DNA from: Bryoerythrophyllum caledonicum
Lineage: Eukaryota; Streptophyta; Bryopsida; Pottiales; Pottiaceae
Direction: 5' to 3'
DNA: 64,000 bases
NCBI GenBank assembly: GCA_963971425.1
Contig: OZ020517.1
Location: 5,954,501-6,018,500 of the forward strand
A program made the position numbers and the translations under genes. Shown here piece after piece: positions 48,601-60,869 of the stretch (the first letter of the stretch is position 1; every line of letters starts with the position of its first letter). The notes beneath the pieces were generated by a model, which was not told the DNA's origin, did no database searches, and worked only from the letters and a program-made list of their open reading frames with translations.

Positions 48601-51113
48601 GGACAAAGAAGGGAATGTCTTGCTAGGGCTCCACGTTTTCCTGTAAGGAAAGGAGGGGGGACTTAGCTGGAATTCAGATTCAATTGTAGGAGGAGGTAGT
48701 TGGCCCTTCTAAGAGCACAATTGACTCGAGGTTCTACGCTAGTATGGTTGTGGGAGAGAGTAGAGAAGTGCTAGAAAGTGCTCTGAGAATCAGATCTGGA
48801 CACGAGAGTCGATTGACCGTAGCCAGTGTGCGGATCGAAGAGGAGGAACTGTAGCGAGCGCCTAGAAAGTGTTGGTGGTGAGATCGCATACATCTGCCTG
48901 CGTCGATAGCCTCGATCCAGATCATGATAGCGGAAAGTTACGATTAGAACCCCAACCGTTAGTCCCTCCTTCTCTCCGAACCAGATCCCTACGCCTCCAT
49001 GATCATAGAGAGCACCGACTTCGCCTTGCTGCATTGCAGCACCTACGCACCATCACATCACGCAAAGAGATCGCTCAAGGGACGAGTACAACATCAAGAC
49101 CTCCACAATCTCCAGCACTGATCTCCACACAAGATATCTTCTCACCTTCTCATCTCATTTTTCATCAGATCCTTGAATTGTTCAGTATATTGCTACCCAA
49201 ATCGTCTTACACCAAGTTTTTGTATGCACATAGTGGATCTTTTCTCACTGATCCACCCAAAACTAGCTCATAGTATAGAAGCCTTCATTGAACTCACCAG
49301 ATCCAAAACAACATCTACACTTAGATCTAGCAGAAGAGAGATACTATACACTCACCGCCTGCAACGGCACAATTTCTGTGACTGTAGAACAATCAACTCT
49401 TCACGCACAAGGGAGAAGTACAACCTGCAACACCAAGAGCAACTGACCATACAACTTGAAAAAGGTTGCCGACGTGACAGAAAACCAACATTCATCTCCA
49501 AACATTTACAGGCTACCACTTACCTACTCTCGACTATTATCCCATCCTCTCCTGCATGTCTATCCAGTCTGTCTTGGAAGCTTTCTGGCACTCGTACACA
49601 TCTGATTGTTTTCTTCATATCAGCTAACCTACTAACATATAAAGTACAAAAAACAACCTCTATTTTTGAAGCAGAACACTAGATATACACAACACCGAGA
49701 GAGGGTCGGACCTGGGAGCTACACAGCTACAACAACGTCACAGCCCAGAAGCAGAAAAACCAATAAAACGCCGAACTGCAAGAAGAACCCAACACCATCA
49801 TACTGCAGCCAACAAGTACAAGAAAACCGACAAAAGCTACCCCAACACATCTAAGCAGCACATCCGGAGGACTTCATCACAGACAACCAGCAAGCACCGA
49901 CCACACTACGCATGCACACCAAACTCAGCTACACATTCTCCTAACCCTAAACTATGCATTTGCTGCACCGCATCTGTTTTCACAAAGCTTCAAGTTCATA
50001 GTTCTCGTCTTACATATTACCATGAGTCACACAAGTCCAGATCAACCACCACACAAAACCCTAGCACATGTTCAAGTGACACACTTCAGTTTAGACACTT
50101 CAATATCTTTATAAAAAATTCTAACACAGTACAAAGACATTATAGGAATTTGGTGGCGTTTGACCTGCTTTGGCAATCCGAGTAGTTTGGTGACCAATTT
50201 ACCTCGGAACAGTTCCTCGGTTTTTGACCTACTTCCTCGAATGGACCGTTCACCCGGAAGTAGTGTGCACCCCTGCATCAACCTCCTCAATTGGAAGAAG
50301 AAAGCGCAACCTTAGTACTGGAAGTACAAGTTAACAGACAGTCAACTCACCATCAAGAAAAGACAAGAGCGATTAAAGCAAAGCCGCGTCGGTGTAGCCG
50401 CAGAGACTACGATTGTAGACTCAAATTCGGAAAGCACAACAAACAAGCCCACGGGTTCAAGATCGGAGCAAGCCGAAGCCATCACAGTTCCAGATGCTGC
50501 AGCCCTCGCACTGATATTACCAACCTGCCGCTTCTGTGGCCAACTCCGACATGCTTGGAAACAACTCGGCACAAAGCGTCAGACCAGGATTCATAAAGCT
50601 GTGAAGAACAGACAACTCGTGAAAGCTGAGGAGAGCGAACATTACGCAGAGGCGAGAGAAAAAAAAAAAAGAGAACGATCCAAAAGCAGAGATCGAGTTC
50701 ACCAGGATAGCCACAACAACAATCACTCCAATATCACCCTCCAAGACAGACACATCGCGGATAAGGTAAGTCTCTTTTTCCCTCTTATTTCACCCTATCT
50801 AACAGACAATGGATTGGGTGTCATCAGGGAGGAGCAAGGTGTGGGGAGACGTAGAACGCATCAACAACAAAAGGATCAAAAGACAACTCGAGACCACGAC
50901 GCATGAGACTAAGCAACCAAGGAAGAAACAACCAAACAAAAACAACAAGTAAAAAGAGGAGCAGAGAGTAGTTGTCTAAGAACTAGAAGCAAAAGATTGT
51001 GCATCCCTCCTCTCTCCATGATACAAACCTCAAGCTTCAACCGTGACTCTCTGCCTTCATCAAACTTACAAGTAAGTCACTCTAATCCACCTCTTTCTAC
51101 CAGATCAGCTAAT
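48601..51113. other. Region upstream of LINE ORF1, possible LINE 5' UTR
   Basis: About 2.5 kb of mixed-composition DNA with short frames, none recognisable. It may be the 5' untranslated region of the LINE that follows, but I cannot see a start point because the 3' target-site copy lies beyond the window. Confidence 0.35.
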
Positions 51114-52783
51114 ATGGCCGGGAGTGTTAGAAGGAACCTTGAGCTTGAAGACAACGTGGACATAGAAGCCCCGATGGAGAACCTTGTGGAGACTAACAAG
51201 GAGATCGTTGCTCGACCCCCACAAGCCCTGGTGGCAGAGAACACAAATGAAGCAAGGAGTCTTTACAAGAGAAAGAAAAGCTCCACGGAAAAAGAAGGTA
51301 TGTCACCCATTCTAGAACCAGCTCTAACTAAATTTCAATTTTGGCTTGGGTTTCAAACTATGGAGGACATGGCCAAAGAGGAGGGAGTGGTACCACTCCA
51401 AAGCAATGAGACTATACCCGACATGGTCACACGAGGAATCAAGGAAATGGAGGCCAGAGAGATCACCTTAGCAACACCAGCTTTTCCAAGGATTCTTCAA
51501 ATCCTCTATCCATGTGCAAGAGAAGGTATTGTTGGACAACATTACAACCTAACTCAAATCCCATTTGACATCCCGGTATGTGATAAGAGTGGACTTGCTC
51601 TTGATTTTCACGTTTCCATCCATTTTGAGATTTCTAACCTTGTGCTCATGCACGATGATGTCAAAGCCTTGGTGGTTGAAAGGTTGAAACTCATGGAGAT
51701 TGAAGTAGGCAAGGAGGTAATTGACCCTATCTCTATCCTTTGTATGAGTGTAAAAAATGCGGGGAAACAGGGGGTTTAGGTAGGTTCAATAAAATTGCAC
51801 CTTCACAAACCCGAAATTGATGGCATTGGACTTTTCAAAGGGATTAGACCTTTTATCCTTAAGCTAGACAAACAATATGTTCTTAGCAAGGTATGCAAGA
51901 CCTACAATATCATTGCTAAAAACTCTAATCTTTCTATCAAAATCAAAAGTGAGACTCTCAAAGGAATTTCAGCCAATGCTCTTTTTGTAGATATCCTCTA
52001 AAATAGTATTAACGATGGACTTGAGTTTGAGATAACAAGTGTGCAGAAGGGAAAGGAGGACTCTCATGCCTTTGTTATAGCACCAATCCCTCAACAAGCG
52101 GCGAAGATCAAACTACATCAAGTTGCAACCCACCACGAGATTTTGCAACCAACGGGCAATGTTGGAGCTTCATCAAGTGGCAATAATCGTGAGAGTAAGG
52201 CAAAAAATGATGCTATATCTCTAACCCTATCTCAATTGCCTATTTGTATGAGCATGGAGGACACTTGTGCGGAGATTCATAAGGTTATGGAGTTGAAAAA
52301 TGTTGTCCACATTTACTTCCACCGCCATGATGGACATCGACACAATGGAAGTGCCAATGTCAATGTCTCAACCCTATAGTCTATAGAAGGTTTGTGGACA
52401 AGGTTATTAAGATTGGGGGACATTATGTGGACTTCGCACCACATTGTAGAAGCCTTGACGGAGTGGAGGCACCTTCCAAAGAGAAGATTGAGGAGTTTGG
52501 CTTCTCGGACGTCAACAAAGCCATTGTCAACTCCGTGGAGGCCTACAAGATGGATGGGCCAACAAACAACATCACGAAGAAGGACATCATTACAATTGTG
52601 GAGACAAAGATGGAAGAAAGCAACAAAAAAATATGGATGGAGGCATAAGAGTACACGGACAAGAAATATGAAGAGTTACAAGATCAAATATATGAAGTCC
52701 AAGAATCCATGAGTGTCACTCTTGCAAACTTGCAAGCCATCACCAAAAGATTGCCCTCCCGAAGAATTGAAGATGGGGAGTAA
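51114..52783 (+). pseudogene. LINE ORF1
   Basis: The frame from the ATG at 51114 continues past a TAG at 51777 and a TAA at 51999 without shifting. It then changes frame near 52340 and crosses a TAA at 52646 before ending at 52783. The readable protein is about 550 residues. It contains PALTKFQFWLGFQTMEDM early, a middle region rich in beta-type residues, then VYRRFVDKVIKIGGHYVDF and EEFGFSDVNKAIVNSVEA, and a short coiled coil at the end. The layout matches an RNA-binding ORF1 of plant LINEs in place and size; the family assignment is from memory and moderate. The stop codons are all convertible from glutamine or arginine codons by one change. Confidence 0.6.
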
Positions 52784-53395
52784 AAAATGTGAAGATTGAA
52801 GACCGCAAAGTAAAAGGTATAATACACATACTAACTCATTTTTACTACAAGTTCTATATACTTTGTAATCACTATACCAATAGACATTACATAGTAGAAT
52901 ACAAGGAAGTACTTATAGTATTATACATTGAAGTATCCACCGCAACAATGGTATTATACATAGAACAATATAGAGTAGAATACATGGAAACATACATAGT
53001 AGAATATCCCATCTTATACTATATTAAAACCAAAATATATACATACATTATATTGAATACATACTGTCCAATACAAGTAAATACATTTGTATTTATATTG
53101 ATATAAATACCAATATAGCTATTGGTATGAATACAGATCCAAACTAATACAAATACTGGTATAAAATACTAATACAAATACTGGAATAAAATATAGTATA
53201 AACACCAACAATGACACTCGAATAAAAATCATCAATACCGGTACAAATACTGGCACCAATAAATATAATAGCACAACTACGCATACATATACTAATATTG
53301 ATACAAGTTTATCTAACACTTCTACAAACACAATTACAAACACTAGCTTCAACACTACAATAAATACACATATTATTACAAAACCAAACCTAAAT

Positions 53396-54376
53396 ATGCC
53401 TATACACAAATGCAAAGTACAAAACAAAGAATATAACTCTTTCCGCACACTTGATAAAACAAAAGACACAAACACCAACAAAAACACATACAAAAACTCA
53501 ACCCCTGGAATATATCTACTAAACCTTATTTCAATACATTTACAAATGCATATTCCATTCAAAATTATAAACACAAAACCACTCCTGTTTCAAAAAACAA
53601 AAATTAAGAAATTACCAAAAGAAAATGTTAATGAAACATCCCTCTTACTGTTATGTGGTGACATTGAACAAAATCCGGGGCCTATGCCAAATGTACTATG
53701 CATCCATCCTCCAATACACAAGAAAAGAGAACAAATGTACTTTATTCCAAGTACTATCAAATTTCAACCGGAATACCAACATCTTGCAAAGTTATATGCA
53801 CCCCTTGTAAAAACCTCCCACACGTTTTATAATGAATACAACAACACATATCCACATTTATATCGCTATATCCAAACAATACAACATTTCCCCCCAACAC
53901 ACATAATATATGCCATCATAGTTACAATTAGCCCATCTTTAGAATCATGCAACTACATAATCTCTTCAAATATCGAACAAGACTCAAATATTATTTGGAA
54001 AACTAACTTACTACACACACTCGCGGCTCTCGAGAATCCCCCCGAGTGACATATTGCCACCGAGTGACATATTGCCACCGAGCACAAATATACTCAATTT
54101 CAGAAAAATAACCAGAACATAATAAATCCACCAGACCTAATCCACGACAAACTATACGACAACATACACAAACACAACACAGAAGTAACCCACCACATAC
54201 TAGAAAACAAATTCCCTTTCCTGTCTCATGAACTGATTAATAAATCACTAAGATGCCTCGAACCCATTACGGCTACACTCACCCACCAGTCAACAATTAC
54301 ACTCCTCCAACACTACAACCCCCAACAAATAACCAACACAATACAATTTTCATCACTTGGAACACAACATCATTAA
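53396..54376 (+). pseudogene. LINE ORF2 N-terminal part with 2A-type motif
   Basis: The frame starts in a region of Asn/Thr-rich low complexity (it may begin upstream, near 53160). It reaches a 2A-type motif at 53639-53683 and continues with a hydrophilic stretch before the endonuclease. TGA codons at 54047 and 54065 lie in a perfect 18-bp tandem duplication (54043-54060 and 54061-54078). The frame then stays open to 54376, overlapping the start of the AP endonuclease in another frame at 54253. Position just before the endonuclease fits 2A-type sites of other LINEs, where the motif would separate an N-terminal peptide from the enzyme polyprotein. Confidence 0.7.
53639..53683 (+). other. 2A-type ribosome-skipping motif
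   Basis: Fifteen codons read SLLLLCGDIEQNPGP. The last eight residues fit the 2A consensus D-(V/I)-E-x-N-P-G-P exactly, and the preceding leucine-rich stretch ending in CG is also typical. At such sites the ribosome fails to form the Gly-Pro bond and continues, releasing two proteins from one frame. Activity here is inferred from the consensus alone. Confidence 0.85.
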
Positions 54377-55397
54377 ACACTACACTTCCCAGCATCCAAA
54401 ATATGACTACAGAACTTCAATCTACCCCATCATTCATCTTCATACAGGAAACCAAAATAACAACCACAAAATCAACAAAATATTTGAAAGACTATTTCCT
54501 GACTATAAGTTAATATTCAACAATCTTTAAGGACTTACCAGATGTGTGCAACAAAGAAGACCCTACACACATACAAGAGAAGGACTACTAACACTCATCG
54601 ACAAAACGTATGCTTTTCCCGGAAATATAATTAAAACATATCACTAACTATATCACAAACCATATCACAAAACTGCTAATATATCACCTTACCTACAAAT
54701 AATAAAAATCACAAACTATCCACTTCAACCATGGCTACTCATACACCTCTACATGCCCTCACATCAGGACGACATTGGGCTTATAAACGAAATACAAACA
54801 AACATCACAAATCAAATTCAAAACCATCAAAATCACACCCATATTTTAACTGGTGATTTCAATAGAGATATTGCCCTCATCGGTCGTACAAATAGAAATC
54901 ATACCATGCCCCCCCCCCAAGACATAGACTTTGAATGGAAAACATATATTGATACCCTACAAATGTCATACATTCATACTAACACTACCTTCTCAAGACA
55001 AGGTGGAAACAACTATACAGAGACAAGCTTAATAGATGGATTTTATATAAACATCCAAAATCAACAACAATACTCTTGCACAACAAACACAGATAACAAT
55101 TTAAACTCTGACCATTATTCACTTCAATTAAAAATCCCAGTCAATACATTTATCAGTAGAAAACCGCAATCAACAAACAACAACACCATTAGAATCCTAA
55201 ATCCTATCCCACCAGACAACATGGAAAAATTCCATAGTGCCTACTTTGTGAAAAATTCACTAATCATTGAACAACTAATCAACATTCTAGAAAATAACGC
55301 AAATCTTACAAATACTCAATGGTTAGAAGCATGTGAAACATTGGATACACCAACTCAAGAGATATCGGCTATACTTGAGCAAACTTGCAAAGCATAA
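54253..55397 (+). pseudogene. LINE AP-type endonuclease domain
   Basis: Motifs in order: IFITWNTTSL (the position of the first active-site Asn), FIQETKI (catalytic Glu), then after a broken stretch with a frameshift near 54510, YMPSHQDD, ILTGDFNRD (GDFN metal-binding motif), LIDGFYI and NSDHYSL (the terminal S-D-H triad). This is the exonuclease-endonuclease-phosphatase fold that nicks target DNA in APE-type LINEs. The gap between the halves contains TAA/TAG stops, so no intact enzyme is made. Confidence 0.85.
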
Positions 55398-57252
55398 TCT
55401 CTACCTCAACTTACCCCCAGAACCGCACAACAAGGTGGATTCTTGCCTCACAAACTAGCAAAACCATGGAAACAACATCTATCAACATATCACTTCATCG
55501 ATAAAATCATACGCATAGTAAATTCAAACGTAAAGTGGCGCGACCATACTATACTCCACAGCTTGCAAACCCATAGATACATAGACATACCACAACCACT
55601 AGCAGACAACAACCTGGTAGAAACATGGATTGCAGAAATAGCACAACTAGCACAGCAAGCCAACAAACATGCCCGTAAAATTACAACCAAATACAATAAA
55701 GAATGTATTAAAAAAACCATATCAAATGTAGACATTTATATGAAAAAAGCCCTAAAAAGATAAATAGAAAGGTCTTCAAAGACAACACAACACATGCACT
55801 TGACTGCATTATAGACCACCAAGGCAACATCCTCACAAGCCCAGAAGATGTTGCTAATGAAATATACAGACAATAGTGGCAAATAAACAAACCAACAATA
55901 CCTACATGCCACTACCAAAACACACACTCTGACACATGTGTTTGCAACGTCAGACAATACCCTTGGAATGAAGTAGACGGATTTATCTTAGAAAATAGAG
56001 GAGAACCAGATATCCCACTACACACATACTTTAATAAAGAAACATTCGATATGTGTCTTAAAAAACTAAGTAAAAACAAAGCCCTTGGACCGGACCGCAT
56101 TCCAAATTCAATACTAAAAAATATGCCTGAAAAATATCACAAACTACTATACCTTTTCTTCAAACACTGCTACAGACAAAAACAAATTCCTGAACTGTGG
56201 AAAACTAGCTTAACTATATTACTCAATAAGAAAGGAGACCCCTTTATACTAACTAACCATAGGCCCATTGCCTAAGCAAACACTATCTATAAGTTATACA
56301 CAAGTACACTAACATCAATTTTGTCCACGTATGGAGAAAAACACAACATATTATACAACAACCAAGAAGGATTCAGAGCTGAACGTAGTACTGCTCGACA
56401 AATACAAACACTAATAGTTGCTCTAGAAGACGCTAAATTTACCAACCAAGACATATATATTCTATATGTAGATTTCAAAAATGCATTTGGATCTATAGAC
56501 CATGCAAGACTACTTGCAATTATGACAGACCTTGGATACCCGAGAGACGCAATTACACTTATTGGAAATATCTACTCACAATCCACAACCTCATTCATTG
56601 GGGAACACTTTGGGAAAACCCACCCAATTCCTATACAAAGAGGCACAATTCAAGGCGACACTCTAAGCCCATATCTTTTTATAATATTCTTGGAACCTCT
56701 ACTCAGATGGCTACAATGTGGAAACTATGGGTACACACTAAACACATCAGGAATCACAATCAATTCTGCCGCATACACAGATGACCTAGCAGCATTATCC
56801 GATGAACCAAAATCCCTACAAACATAATTAAATAAAATAGACAAATATTGCAAATGGACTGGAATGGATGTTGGAGTGCCCAAATGTGTAGTCACCGGAA
56901 GCCCCAATGAATCAAAATTGAATCCGAGAACCTTTAAAGCACAAATGTAGGCCATAAATATTAACTACAGAAATCAAGCTATCCTAGTAATACATGAAAA
57001 TGAAGCATATGTATATCTTGGGGCCCAAATGGTACCCTCATTAAAATGGAAAATTCAAACACATGTTACCACTACAAAACTCAACAAACAATGTCTAGCA
57101 TTGACAATTGCCCAACTACTATGAAATAGAAAATTAACATGATTGATACTGTTATTAGACCTGGGATATCATATAGCTTCTATAATGTTCCATACTCAAT
57201 GCCAAGAATAAAAAATTTAGACAAAAAATTATAGCAATACAAAAAACAATAT
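55398..57252 (+). pseudogene. LINE reverse transcriptase domain
   Basis: The conserved core runs from about 56051 to 56827: KALGPDRIPN (motif 0/1), LTNHRPIA, QEGFRAERSTARQ, YILYVDFKNAFGSIDH (motif A, catalytic Asp), RGTIQGDTLSPYLF (motif B) and AYTDDLAAL (motif C). Motif C reads YTDD in place of the more common YADD. In-frame TAG/TAA codons at about 55874, 56274 and 56825, and further ones after 56900, break it; most could derive from CAA or CAG. One shift of frame separates it from the following module. Confidence 0.88.
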
Positions 57253-58182
57253 TTGGTCTTCCAAAATAGGAATATATTTGCTCTAATAAAAATCCACAAA
57301 CTTATAAAAAGTGCATTAAACCTAGCAAAACAAGTTTTTTGTCTCCCCAAATGTCATGACACATGCCCTACTACGTGTAACATACCATTTACAAACCCAC
57401 GCACACTCAAAGAGGAATATATTTGCTCTGACAACAATATAACCCCTAATATCCTCACCCCACCTACCCACCCACCCGACCCACTTCAACCACGATATCC
57501 TAGACCACCTCCACATATTCTCAAAAACCCCGCAACATACCATTTACAACACATAATTGGTGTTAAACACCGTACATACTATGACACTAAAAATGTTAAA
57601 GTAGAAGGCACGTCATTCCATTGCCAATGGGAGAACCAAGGAAATACATACACTACATGGCAAACACAACGAGACCTATTTCCATGGCACGACCCCAATA
57701 CCGCAACTCACCAAGTAGCATGCCTCAAGAAATACTACCAAGCTCAAACTAACAAATTCTACCAAAAAATCATACAAGCACACCACCCTCAAAACCAATG
57801 TATAGACACACGATTAATCACACCCCCTACGCAAATTCCCCTAGCACATATCTCTATCACAAAATGTAATCCACAGAAAGACATTAACTCACAAAAACAC
57901 ACCATTCAAATTCAAAATAACGAAGCACACATTTATGAGAATAGTGGAAAACACCTAATAACTATTCCTACAAGTAGACTAGAATGACTTTGGAATCAAT
58001 ACCACCTAGCACTAAACACTCCACACAATCTAGAACCAAAAACCCAACCATTTGAAACTGAAGTTGTTTGGCTATACCAAAGATACAAATACAAAATTCC
58101 TAAAACTGACTTCCTTAAAAGGACATAATACACTATATCAACAGAAATACTAGACTTCCTCACTACAACATATAATATCTAA
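57253..58182 (+). pseudogene. LINE chromodomain-like segment and linker
   Basis: The frame carries a cysteine cluster (CLPKCHDTCPTTC) and a proline-rich stretch. Then comes a segment of about 60 residues with the chromodomain pattern: IIGVKHRTYYD, KVEGTSFHCQWENQGNTYTTW and ACLKKYY, i.e. a first strand, a K/Q-W-E strand, a T-W element and a C-terminal helix. Chromodomains are common in integrases of some retrotransposons but unusual in LINEs; the match is by eye and moderate. In-frame TGA (57985) and TAA (58126, 58180) codons follow, while the frame itself continues unbroken into the next module. Confidence 0.45.
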
Positions 58183-60288
58183 CAATCATACTTCTCATCC
58201 CTAGTCACATGCTCTACAAAGATATCTATATTCTTCTCACCATTCTCTAGAGACCAAGTTTTTGGTTCACTTGGCAAAGCATTTGATTACAAATGGGACG
58301 ATATTGGATACGCACACCCACACAACAAAGAAGAAGCCCAAAAAGCGCTACATTGGGCTAGACTTGCAGCTAAACATGATTCAAGAAATATAACCTATCT
58401 TGTATTACCAGACAAAGGTTGGTACCAAAATCTTACTCCTCATATAGGCCCATATATAGACTCTCATATCATATGTCTATTCCCAGCAGATACCATAGCT
58501 TATTTTGAACCAACCATACTAGAAGAGCTCAACAAAAAACCCCGAACAAAAAAATCCACTTTACAAATAATATGTGTACATCAACAAAACAACACAATAG
58601 GTACCCAAATCAGCATAGAACACCTAAAATCACTAACCAATACCCTCAACATAAAACAAATATATGCCAAATTAGCCCCATCAACACCCACACCCAACAC
58701 GGTTAACCGTAACAAACAATGGTCCAAAGCCGAATACCAAAACACAAATCAAGCACCCTTGGTCATCCCAATACCACTCCCACCATATAACACAAATCTA
58801 TTTCTTAAATTTAACCGAGAATATAGCTATTACACAGACGGATCATTTAAAGAACCACAAGAAGTAAGCCCGAGACACTGGCATAGAGAAAAAGCCGGCT
58901 ACGGCATATATAATGCGCCAAAAGACGTTAAAATAGCCAAACAATTATATGGACTACAAAACATTATCAAAGCCGAAATGATGGCTGTCCATAAAACACT
59001 ACGTATTCTAAATGCTAAATACCCAAATGAGCCCCCATACTTATTTACAGACTGCATCAATGTATTATACCTCTTAAACACACAAATTCAACATCCTATT
59101 GTGCACAATGGCCACCCCGATAAAACTATTTTAGCATCAATGGTGCAAATGCTACAAGCACGTACCCAATCCATATCATTACACAAAGTAAGAGCCCATG
59201 TGAACATTGATGGCAATGAAAAAGCCGACGAATTAGCAAAAATTGGTAGAGACAAAGAACATAGAGAAGCTAGAGAACCATTTGAACATGCCCACCCCAC
59301 CCCATACTATTATCAAAGAAAGGAATGGCCGTCTATGGAAGACACCCCGGACAAAGGCCCCATCAGATTCCTACCCGAATACCTCAAAAGATATGACTTA
59401 CACAACAACTTAACAAAACTAGCGACAAATTTTCCAAATATAGAAAAATGGGCAGGCAATAGAAACATTGACAAGGAACTCTCCAATGAATTTTGGACAA
59501 ACCCTCTTATTACAGACTCACAAAAAACATGTATTATAAAATTTAGAACAGGCCAATATATGGGAAATGCACGTAAACAACTATTCTTTGGGAGAAAAAG
59601 ATTTCCCTCCATTACATGTCCCATTTGTAACTCTACTGAACCAGATACATGGCTACATGTATTACTTAAATGTCAACAACCACACATCCACGCAATGATT
59701 GTCAAAAGACATGACAAAGCAGTATGGAAAATTAGAAAACTACTCGTATCCTCTAGTAAATCTAGATGCCTCACCTATATGAACGCGGGAACCTTTCACA
59801 ACAACCCTCCGGAAAACACAGTCCCACAATGGCTACTACCATGTACATGCAACATTCAAAGATGTCACTGCAACGCCAAATTTAAACCCGATTTACTATG
59901 CATCCGCGGTGTGCCACGCAATCACCCCCTACCAATAATTCCAGACCCAACCATTACTATACAATTCATAGAATTCACATATTGCAATGACCGGTTCCCT
60001 CCAAAAACAATAACACACAAGATAAACAAATACCAACCTCTTCTAGATGAAATTAGCTCATTAGGATGGAAAGTGGATCCGCTACTTGTAATCACGGCTG
60101 GAGCTAGAGCCACTACGCATTTTCCCTCCATGAAATCTTTGGAATCCACATTTAAAATCTCAATGACCTCCATTAAAAATACCTTAAAAAACTTTAACAC
60201 CATTGGTATCCAACATGCTATGTCCATCCTCCTCCACAAACGTAGACTAGAAAATAACCAACCAATACCCGACCTACACACCTCTTAA
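58183..60288 (+). pseudogene. LINE PCIF1-like segment, RNase H, CCHC finger and probable restriction-like endonuclease
   Basis: This 701-codon frame is open throughout. Its first part (58220-58620) resembles the catalytic domain of PCIF1-type cap adenine methyltransferases: FFSPFSRDQVFGSLGKAFD, a helix, YLVLPDKGW, then a late strand ICVHQQN. At the NPPF catalytic position it reads AHPH. RNase H follows, with YYTDGSF, IKAEMMA, LFTDC and NEKADELAK supplying the D-E-D-D set. CPICNSTEPDTWLHVLLKC is the CCHC finger. The last 150 residues have KPDLLCIRG, a strand IQFIEFTY and NKYQPLLDEI, which fits the PD-(D/E)xK restriction-like endonuclease of R2-type and Dualen LINEs. RNase H and finger are firm; the end domain is probable; the PCIF1 match is moderate. 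Confidence 0.75.
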
Positions 60289-60403
60289 AACTAATCAAAC
60301 CTGCCACACATGTTTTCAAAATTGCCAATACTCTCCTATTATGGGTTTGTTATGTTTATACTATAGTGTCTACCTTCGAAAGAGGGAAGTAGTTCCATCC
60401 TGC
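60289..60403 (+). other. LINE 3' untranslated part, left of Harbinger insertion
   Basis: Sequence between the ORF2 stop and the Harbinger insertion. Its continuation is at 63838-63917, across the inserted element. Confidence 0.6.
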
Positions 60404-60406
60404 TAA
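60404..60406. repeat. TAA target-site duplication (left) of Harbinger
   Basis: TAA, repeated at 63835-63837; the usual 3-bp duplication of PIF/Harbinger insertions. Confidence 0.85.
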
Positions 60407-60869
60407 GGGCCGCTTCACACTTGGAGGCCAAGTCGAGAGGCCGTTGATTTCCACCAATGAGATTGCTAGAATGGCCAAAGTCCGGACTTTGGGCCTTCAC
60501 ACTTGTGCCCAAACTCCAAAAGTCGTCGTCCTACATGGCAACACTTTTGGGCTATTTTGGCGCCAAAGCGACGGCCTCTTGAGCAAAACTTGGGTCGCCC
60601 ATTTCGGTCGACCCAAACTACAATCGAGAGTCTGTCGATTTTTTTTAATAAAAAAATAAAAAACTGACAAGATCTAGACCGTTAGATCAAAATGGCAGAA
60701 TTTGTGGGGGTAAGTGGAAATGGCCGTTTTTTCTCAAGAAGTAAAAGTGGCTGTCTCTCTCCTTCTCTTGCTCTCTCCCTTCCTCTCTCTCACGACAATT
60801 TTTTGGGTTGGCATTTTTTGAGCTGTTGGTGTTTTTGGCGTCGATTTTTTTTTTGCACAATTTTTGAAG

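Noticed and set aside
53119-53574. 151-codon hydrophobic minus-strand frame
   Set aside because: Antisense of the Asn/Thr-rich low-complexity start of LINE ORF2.
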